Source: Cristatella mucedo (lineage: Eukaryota > Bryozoa > Phylactolaemata > Cristatellidae). Taken from it: DNA of 64,000 nucleotides. The notes beneath the pieces were generated by a model. It saw only the letters and a program-made list of their open reading frames with translations, was not told the origin of the DNA and ran no database searches. This document shows, in pieces, positions 59,601-64,000 of the stretch (within the stretch, counting starts at the first letter, position 1; every line of letters starts with the position of its first letter). The position numbers and the translations under genes are program-made. The stretch lies in the NCBI GenBank assembly GCA_009760855.2, contig WPIO01000005.1, positions 8,902,501 through 8,966,500 of the forward strand. Direction: 5' to 3'.

Positions 59601-62481
59601 TGGTCATCTAACAAGAGATCACTTAGGAATTTGGCATCTGGATTTCGTGCAAATTCAACAGGAGGTATACTGGCAGAGCCGACTTTGAGCGTTAGCCTTT
59701 ACAATATCTGAATCACATTTGTTTTGACAAATAACGAGTACATCAGTTTCCTCATCATTTAATGTAAGAAAATTTGCTGCCATCCATATGCGGATGTCGT
59801 CAATACATGCTGCAATGAGTTGAGAGATTTCGAGGTGCTCGAGCGATGAAAGGATTCAAAGTGAAGGTACAACTGAGTGTCATCCTCATAGAAGTGAAAG
59901 CCTAGATTGTGCATGGCAGTCACATCAGCAAGAGGGAGAGTATAAACCGTGAAAATAATCGGAGCTAGCTCAGAGCATTAAGGTAGACCATATTTCAGAG
60001 GTGCCTCGGCTGATCTTCGTCCATTAACATCAGTACTCTGGAGTCTCCCTCTGACATAGGACCTAAACCAGTGCATAGCAGTGCCAGTGATCACCAGGCG
60101 AAATGAGAGGCTCTCAGGAAGAACTTGGTGATCGATGGTATCAAAAACTGCCAAAAAGATCGAGCAAAAAGGCAGAGATACTCTACCCATGTCTGCATTC
60201 CTACGTGGGTTGTTGTACACCCGAAGCAATGCTATGTGGAGTGATAAGATCTAAAGCCAGACATGAACCTACTAGCAAGGTTTGAAGTTTCAATATATGA
60301 TTCAGCCCTCAACCACGACTCGTTCTAGTGTCTTTGATAGAAGTAGTAGATGTGAAACTGGGCGGTAGTTGCTCAAGCTCTCTTGGTCTAGTGTCGCTTT
60401 CTTGAGAAGTGGCCTGATTACAACTTTATTGAAAGGTGCTGAGACATGACGTGAGGCTAATGACATATTAATGATGTTAGTTATGCATGGCAAAAGCAGA
60501 TTAACTCAACGTATTAGCTGGATAGTGTAAATAGGATGTAAAGAACTTTTTGTCTTCTTTGATTGGGATATGAACTTCAGAACGAGATCACCATTGACCT
60601 GCTTGCATGCAGACATTGAGATGCAGTCAGGAATCGAGGGACAGCATTCTAGGGAGATGCTGCCATCGCACGGATAGACTCCCTGATTTTATCTATCTTC
60701 TGGACAAAGTATCGAGAGGAGCGATGAGCTAGATTACCTTAGGGATCACCAGATAAGGAGCTAATCTGGGAGTGGTCGAGGACATGTTTCATCGTCGATA
60801 CCAGCATTTTTGGATTGTGCATCTGTGATTCAACAATATTTCTATAGGAGCAAGAATTGGCCTTTGCTAGGATCGATTGATACGACCTACAGTAGTCGTC
60901 GTATGAGTGTCTTTAGACAGTCAGTCTAATCTTTTGTATGCTTTTTCATGCTTGAGCTTATTAGGCCTGGCTAGTTTAATGTCTGTGGTAAACCATAGGC
61001 CGTCCGGGGCGAGGGTGCACAGTTTGCTTAGTCAGAGGTGCAAATTCATTGAGCTTATCAGCTAATGTCGTGTTGTAGCTGTCGACCAATGATGAAATAT
61101 GGGAGCGAGGACTGAGCAGCAGAGGCTAGGCAGATATTCTCGCACGTACAGCATCGAAGTTAGAGACCTTGAGGTTTCTCGATTCACTTGTGATTTTAGA
61201 TGAAGAGGAGGCGGGCGCATACTGTAGACTGAACGAGATCTACCGGTGGTCAGATGAGCAAGATTTGGTAATAATTTGTGATGGCAGGGCAGTTGTATGA
61301 GAAAGTTGTTTCGAGTGTGTGACGCCCGATGTGAGAAGGGCCATGCACATGAGCTATAACAGACAGTGAGTCCTTCAATGAACAAAATTCAGTGCTGAAG
61401 ACGTCACATAAGCGATCAAGGTGAATTTTGAAATCATCTATAACGAGGAAGGATCGATTTATGGCATACAGAATCGAAATGAGATCTAAGAAATTTGAGA
61501 CAAAGGAGGATTCGGTACCTGGTGGCTGATAGGCTACTGCCACCATCGGTAGCTAGTTTTCGTGTGAAATCAAGGCAATCGATTAACAGACCGCTGCAAT
61601 AGTACTGAAATGGGCTGGAAGCCTAATTTCCCGCGCACGATGACAGCAACTCCACCTCCATTTCTGATTGATGTAGGGGCATGCAAGAAGGAGAAACCAA
61701 TCGGGAAGCTTCTTCAATTGACAGACAATACACCGATGTTAGCCAAGTTTCAGTTAAGGCATGCAGTTCGAAATTATTTTTAAAAATAGGGTCGCTCATT
61801 ACCAGAGTCTTATTGCAAATTAAGCGAGGATTCAAAATGCAAGCGTTAAGTCAGGCCGCCGGAGTTATCGACAGAGCTGGAACCTCAAAGGAGCTGTCCT
61901 CCCTGGGCGGCTCCCTTGAGCATTCCGCAGCTCATTTCTTCTGCTAAACCATAAATCATGGAACTTAAAAACATCAGCGACATCTAGGAATGCATATGAA
62001 CGACTAAAATGGACGATAACATGTAAGCACAATCATACCTAAGAGGCAGGTTATTTGCAGCCGGAGAATCTTACGCCACTGGCGTGACTGACACAGCCCC
62101 AAACAGGCAGTAAGTGTTTAAATTGCAGTAGGCACTTAATTTCTTAGGCATTATGATCAACAACAAAAAATTCAAGCTTTAAACAGGTCTTTTCATGTAT
62201 CTTTTTTCGCGCTTACGTTCTAGCAAAGACGTCAGCGAGCCCGGCGCCAATTGACTGACTTCAGTGGCCTCGGGCAATGGAGGCAGCTCCCTCGGCGGCG
62301 GCGGCCTCGGCGGCTCAACGAAAGCACGAGACTCACCCACAGTGATCCTGCTGTTGAGATAGTCGCAGCCGTCATCGTCGCCTCGCTTGAAGAAGTGCAG
62401 GTCAACCTTGATGATGTCGATGTATCTCATTGCATTCATCGGCTCTACGACCTCCTCATCTTCTATTACCTCCTCTTCCAT
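38424..62481 (-). CDS. Innexin B: canonical innexin gap-junction/hemichannel protein, seven exons
   Basis: Minus-strand exons are 62481-62337, 52339-52218, 52132-52003, 46591-46437, 41363-41231, 41142-40900 and 38683-38424. They join in frame with phases 1, 0, 1, 0, 1, 1 to 395 aa, the usual innexin length. Seen: an acidic N-terminus, KVDLHFFKRGDDDGCDYLN before TM1, first-loop Cys 70 and Cys 88 (ACHAPAEFTDQW ... VCW), CWVQNTY at the exon 2/3 join, the YYQWV TM2 signature (114-118), RILASTAP in the cytoplasmic loop, TM3 (LTIAYIFTKSLYAVNAIL), LYGYQALKDWLNG, second-loop Cys 262 and Cys 281, FYEKAFIFIWWW entering TM4, and the tail FADGGLCSDGIFCLSLILKN. All four disulfide cysteine positions are present. 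Introns 1, 3, 4 and 6 are long and full of transposons; introns 2 and 5 are only 85 and 88 bp. Family and splicing are well supported; the start codon is the least certain part. Confidence 0.92.
39262..39425 (-). repeat. SINE family B
   Basis: Reverse orientation: aacagcctctttttgtttag, cttgcagtggcgataaagaa, aatcgaacccacgacctc, tagtgtgccatcacagctca. In innexin B intron 6. Confidence 0.85.
40085..40255 (+). repeat. SINE family B
   Basis: cgtgagccgggatggcacac taggcaaggtggtt to aaaaagaggctgtttaatcg. It forms an inverted pair with the 39262-39425 copy in the same intron. Confidence 0.85.
40900..41142 (-). CDS. Innexin B exon 6 (second extracellular loop and TM4)
   Basis: The acceptor is catgatgtttcag, the donor gtgagc; both are phase 1. 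It contains FNLYGYQALKDWLNG, TRCQFEVRG, MDVECVLLQNLFYEKAF and TM4 IFIWWWLAFVAAITII. The two loop cysteines and the N-x-F-x-E-K signature before TM4 are typical of innexins. Confidence 0.93.
41231..41363 (-). CDS. Innexin B exon 5 (TM3)
   Basis: The acceptor is atagaaacag (phase 0; an AG six bases further in is an in-frame alternative); the donor is gtaatg (phase 1). It encodes QQYGKGALSKDLHF then TM3 (GCFLTIAYIFTKSLYAVNAI). Confidence 0.87.
41590..41695 (-). repeat. SINE family A head, tail missing
   Basis: tcaaaggcgagcaccttagc ccctgggccaaaccagagct is the reversed A-box side; the L2-like tail is not seen. Confidence 0.6.
42095..42190 (-). mobile_element. L2-like LINE, 3' tail only
   Basis: AATAATGG-rich start, then taaagcaccctcagagaact taatctctttctaggcgctt. 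Confidence 0.75.
42485..42965 (-). mobile_element. L2-like LINE, 3' end, diverged
   Basis: cgctcagagaacttaatctc start, then 3' untranslated and C-terminal remnants in the same order as at 590-1025. Confidence 0.65.
42966..44600. other. AT-rich stretch with no gene or repeat identified
   Basis: Part of innexin B intron 4. Short open frames only; none matched a family I know. Confidence 0.45.
44705..44840. mobile_element. Two L2-like tails facing each other
   Basis: A plus-strand tail (gagcgcccagagacattttg ... (ATT)n, 44709-44778) meets an antisense remnant (44782-44840). Confidence 0.6.
46437..46591 (-). CDS. Innexin B exon 4 (cytoplasmic loop)
   Basis: The acceptor is ccacttctctttag (phase 1); the donor is gtatga after GCAGCT (phase 0, a weak consensus). 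It starts MFWAWAAESSGYDLQLY and ends RILASTAPKSAA, matching innexin A exon 4. Confidence 0.85.
46600..47920. other. Intron sequence, nothing identified beyond the GT repeat
   Basis: A plus-strand open frame at 47517-47702 reads Ser/Thr-rich but has no homologue I recognise. Confidence 0.4.
47085..47135. repeat. GT-rich simple repeat
   Basis: tgtgtgtgtgttcgtgtgtg-type units; in innexin B intron 3. Confidence 0.85.
47925..48078 (+). repeat. SINE family A, well preserved
   Basis: gagctggtttggtctagcag head, gtcgtgggctcgagctctga, and tail aatagagattaagttgtctt ggggcgctatataaatgaat. Confidence 0.88.
48235..48950 (+). mobile_element. L2-like LINE, internal RT fragment
   Basis: Starts just before the RT catalytic block (reads GFHLYADDTQ) and runs through ESARNLGVVFQSDLS to KQWIDFKV; both ends are missing and stops are present. 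Confidence 0.78.
49186..49356 (-). repeat. SINE family B
   Basis: Reverse orientation, nearly identical to the 39262-39425 copy from ctagctgattaaacagcctc to tgccatcacagctcacc. Confidence 0.87.
49990..51625 (+). mobile_element. L2-like LINE, 5' part (endonuclease and linker), 3'-truncated
   Basis: Begins at the endonuclease start (LIALTETWL), passes NSSDAFSSEFHALTHSLSL and the linker, and stops before the RT. A short L2-like tail at about 51295-51370 is inserted in it. Confidence 0.78.
52003..52132 (-). CDS. Innexin B exon 3 (loop end and TM2)
   Basis: The acceptor is ctataattgtag (phase 0); the donor is gtgagt after TTGCCGG (phase 1). It begins VQNTY and contains IPYYQWVSFILLGQAVLF, the hallmark innexin TM2 block. 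Confidence 0.94.
52218..52339 (-). CDS. Innexin B exon 2 (TM1 and first extracellular loop)
   Basis: The acceptor is atttctcgttgcag (phase 1); the donor is gtagat after TGC TGG (phase 0). It is 122 nt. It encodes TM1 and the first loop with EPIACHAPAEFTDQW and ESVCW, close to the innexin consensus. Confidence 0.93.
53130..54350 (+). mobile_element. Second LINE family, two overlapping 3' fragments
   Basis: 53220-53710 carries the RT thumb region (LNDDKTKVLLLG, ARNLGVVFDSCL, LDYYNSISAGLP); 53740-54350 is a second, separate C-terminal fragment (LGWMPVEQRIQSKVLKLTDK) ending in the acattacatcac tail. The frames are broken. Confidence 0.75.
54985..57628 (+). mobile_element. L2-like LINE, long copy from endonuclease end to 3' tail
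   Basis: Best-preserved plus-strand copy: endonuclease end (LTDSSSPVAHVHGPTHI), linker, RT ([16 protein letters not shown], then a TGA, then SAAFDTVDHKVLL, VPQGYVV, FYANDTQ) and C-terminal region, ending in (ATT)n. The catalytic YADD block reads YAND, and there is a stop inside the RT, so it cannot be autonomous. Confidence 0.87.
58055..58750 (-). mobile_element. L2-like LINE with the whole RT deleted
   Basis: 3' untranslated/C-terminal sequence (58060-58312) is fused directly to endonuclease sequence (58313-58745). Everything between is missing. Confidence 0.7.
58798..61950 (-). mobile_element. L2-like LINE, nearly complete minus-strand copy
   Basis: From (AAT)n at 58800 through C-terminal, RT, linker and endonuclease to LTETWL near 61740. 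The RT catalytic block reads FYEDDTQ, so both aspartates remain, but many frameshifts are present. Confidence 0.85.
62337..62481 (-). CDS. Innexin B exon 1 (N-terminus)
   Basis: The first ATG at 62481-62479 gives an acidic leader (EEEVIEDEEVVEP) before the conserved part; further in-frame ATGs follow at codons 15 and 18. The donor is gtgagt after ACTGTGG (phase 1). The join with exon 2 completes an alanine codon and restores the innexin pattern DYLN-x-R-x-T-V before TM1. It is about 10 kb from exon 2. Confidence 0.82.
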
Positions 62482-62554
62482 TTGGTGCTCCGTGGCAGCA
62501 TAGCCGGATCTGCAGCATGCGGAGCAGAGCGGCTAGACCAAGCGTGGAGTAATA

Positions 62555-63065
62555 TGTAATGTAATGTATCTCAGTCAGTAACTCCGCAAAGTCATAAAGA
62601 CCATGGGGGTGTTACGCAGGAGAGTTTTGTATAGCGCACTCACAGCCTAAGCGGCTTTCGGTACGCATTCGGTAGCCAACAGACTTCGTCTCACGCAACA
62701 AAGAGAAAGTGGGAAGCATTGCAGAGTCAGGAGAGCAGTTGAGGTAGTGAGTAGCATAGAAGTAGCAGTTCAGGACCGCTGAAAAAGATGTGCCATAGTC
62801 GGCAGTTGGAGAGTAGATGTCGTTGCGTAGGAATTGTGAAAGCGAGTTCCACAGTCTAGGACCTGCAGAGCTAAAGCTTCTGACGCCAACTGTCTTTAAG
62901 CGAAGGAATGGGACAGCTAATTTATTGTCCACACAGGACCTGAGGGCGCGAACAGGCTGAAACTGATGCAGCAGTTCAGCTAGGTATGAAGGAGCCAAGC
63001 CGTGGCCGGCCTTGCGGGTCAGCGTAAGAACGAGAGGTGAGCTTCGCCGGGCACGCCTCACTCAG
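62555..63065 (-). mobile_element. Second LINE family, 3' end with 149-codon open C-terminus
   Basis: Starts with the tail (gtaatgtaatgtatctcagt) and reads GLAPSYLAELLHQFQPVRAL, FLRLKTVGVRSFSSAGPRLW without a stop. It is the best copy of this family here and lies about 75 bp upstream of the innexin B start codon. Confidence 0.85.
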
Positions 63066-63089
63066 TAGGCCTGCTCGTCTCACTACTCG

Positions 63090-63232
63090 TCGTTTGACCT
63101 AGTGGCTAAGGTGCTCGCCCCTGCCACCGTCTGGCCGAGGTCCTGGGCTCGAGCCCCATGGCATTCTCGGAGCGCCTGAGTAGACGTTAATTAAGTTCTC
63201 TTAGGGCGCTATACAAAGGAATTACATTTTAT
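63090..63232 (+). repeat. SINE family A
   Basis: cgtttgacctagtggctaag gtgctcgcccc head, cctgggctcgagcccc and tail ttaagttctcttagggcgct atacaaaggaa. Confidence 0.85.
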
Positions 63233-64000
63233 ATTTATACCCCATCACCTGGAAGACGGACGGACGGAGCGCATGATGGGCTTGTGTTCTGTTGGCCCGC
63301 CTAACTGAAGAGCGGCGCTTCGTTGTATCCGAAATCCGTCTTCTCATGTGCATTATGCTAAAACGCCCGGCGATTATTGACTATGAGCTTGACTGGTGAA
63401 CCTCGGTTAAGAACTACGAGCTTCGGCACTGAATGAGAACAGAGCAGCTTAGGAAATAGTTGCAATGAGCCGAGGCCTATGAGCAGCATTATGCTTATTG
63501 TTGTACGATAGCGATTATTGCCTGACAAGACCTGGCCACTATATATGGCACGTGCCTGACCGCAGTCGCTCTCTTGGAGCTACGGTCTGCCGGTCGGTGA
63601 GTCCTAGCACTCAGAGTGAGCCGCTGCTAGCCTGCTAGCGAGTCGGCTGGAAGTCGCCGATCGTACCGGCCGTAAAATTAAGCCACCGTTTGTGCTTATC
63701 CTACTAGGTCATTGTTGCTATCCCTGCGTGCAGAACGTCAAGCTACTATCGTCAGCTGTTATTGCTAGCTTTAGGTCTTGGCTGCACGGGTAGCACCACT
63801 GGCCGAACTAGTGAGGACTGGCTGGCCACAACAAAGCTTAGCCTCGTAATTATCTCGTACGGATGCCGCTGCAGCTGAGCCGACAAGAGATGTCTTTTCA
63901 GCTTTGGGCTTAATATCTTGGGTGTAGTGTTTAGGGTTTGCAAATGTCTAGACCCAGGGTCTGTGCCCATAGATTTGCTTGTACCACGTCGGCAGGCTTA
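63233..64000. other. No gene or repeat identified
   Basis: Upstream of innexin B; could include its promoter or a non-coding 5' exon, but no specific element was recognised. Confidence 0.35.

Larger units (their letters stand above)
52340..62336 (-). other. Intron 1 of innexin B, about 10 kb, filled with LINE copies
   Basis: The intron runs from gtgagt after exon 1 to ttgcag before exon 2. It contains the second LINE family at 53.13-54.35 kb, an L2-like copy in plus orientation at 54.98-57.63 kb, an internally deleted minus copy at 58.06-58.75 kb and a nearly complete minus copy at 58.80-61.95 kb. Confidence 0.8.

Overview
The window is eukaryotic and comes from an invertebrate animal. It has spliced genes with GT-AG introns, tRNA-like SINEs, two families of non-LTR retrotransposons and long dinucleotide repeats. 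The two innexin genes exclude a plant, fungus or bacterium and argue against a vertebrate. The innexins, the SINE load and the roughly 44-46% GC fit a protostome (a flatworm would be compatible), but I cannot name a species.

Three protein genes can be rebuilt exon by exon, all on the minus strand. (1) 4577-6042 is a three-exon TREX-like 3'-5' DNA exonuclease of 345 aa with all three Exo motifs. (2) 16815-25691 is innexin A, six exons and about 496 aa. It is divergent: it has a long N-terminus, a proline run in the second extracellular loop and an altered TM2 signature. (3) 38424-62481 is innexin B, seven exons and 395 aa, of canonical length and with canonical motifs. Innexins A and B lie head to tail with the same intron positions and phases, except that one intron of B is absent from A, so they look like an old tandem duplication. 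B begins with a short coding exon followed by an intron of about 10 kb.

Most of the rest is transposon-derived. The dominant family is an L2-like LINE (APE endonuclease, RT, 3' tail ending in ATT repeats), present as long damaged copies at 30.0-34.8, 36.2-38.1, 48.2-48.9, 50.0-51.6, 55.0-57.6 and 58.8-61.9 kb, as antisense pieces at 9.5-10.7 and 17.6-19.1 kb, and as many short 3' ends. The 30-34.8 kb copy carries three later insertions. A second RT-encoding family, with a TACAT-rich 3' end, is at 4.1, 10.7, 53.2-54.3 and 62.6-63.1 kb. SINE family A has a tRNA-like head and an L2-like tail. SINE family B has a tRNA-like head and a different body.

Other landmarks are a 115-bp perfect tandem duplication across the first exon/intron boundary of the TREX gene, which creates a possible in-frame 15-codon mini-exon. 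There is also a 24-bp minisatellite at 29.16-29.64 kb, CA/CT/GA microsatellites, and a GC-rich block at 25.2-28.3 kb around and upstream of the innexin A start. There is weak evidence for plus-strand exons near 8.2-8.9 kb. Large stretches of 0-3, 10.9-12.5, 14.4-16.8, 43-46.4 and 63.2-64 kb hold nothing I can identify.
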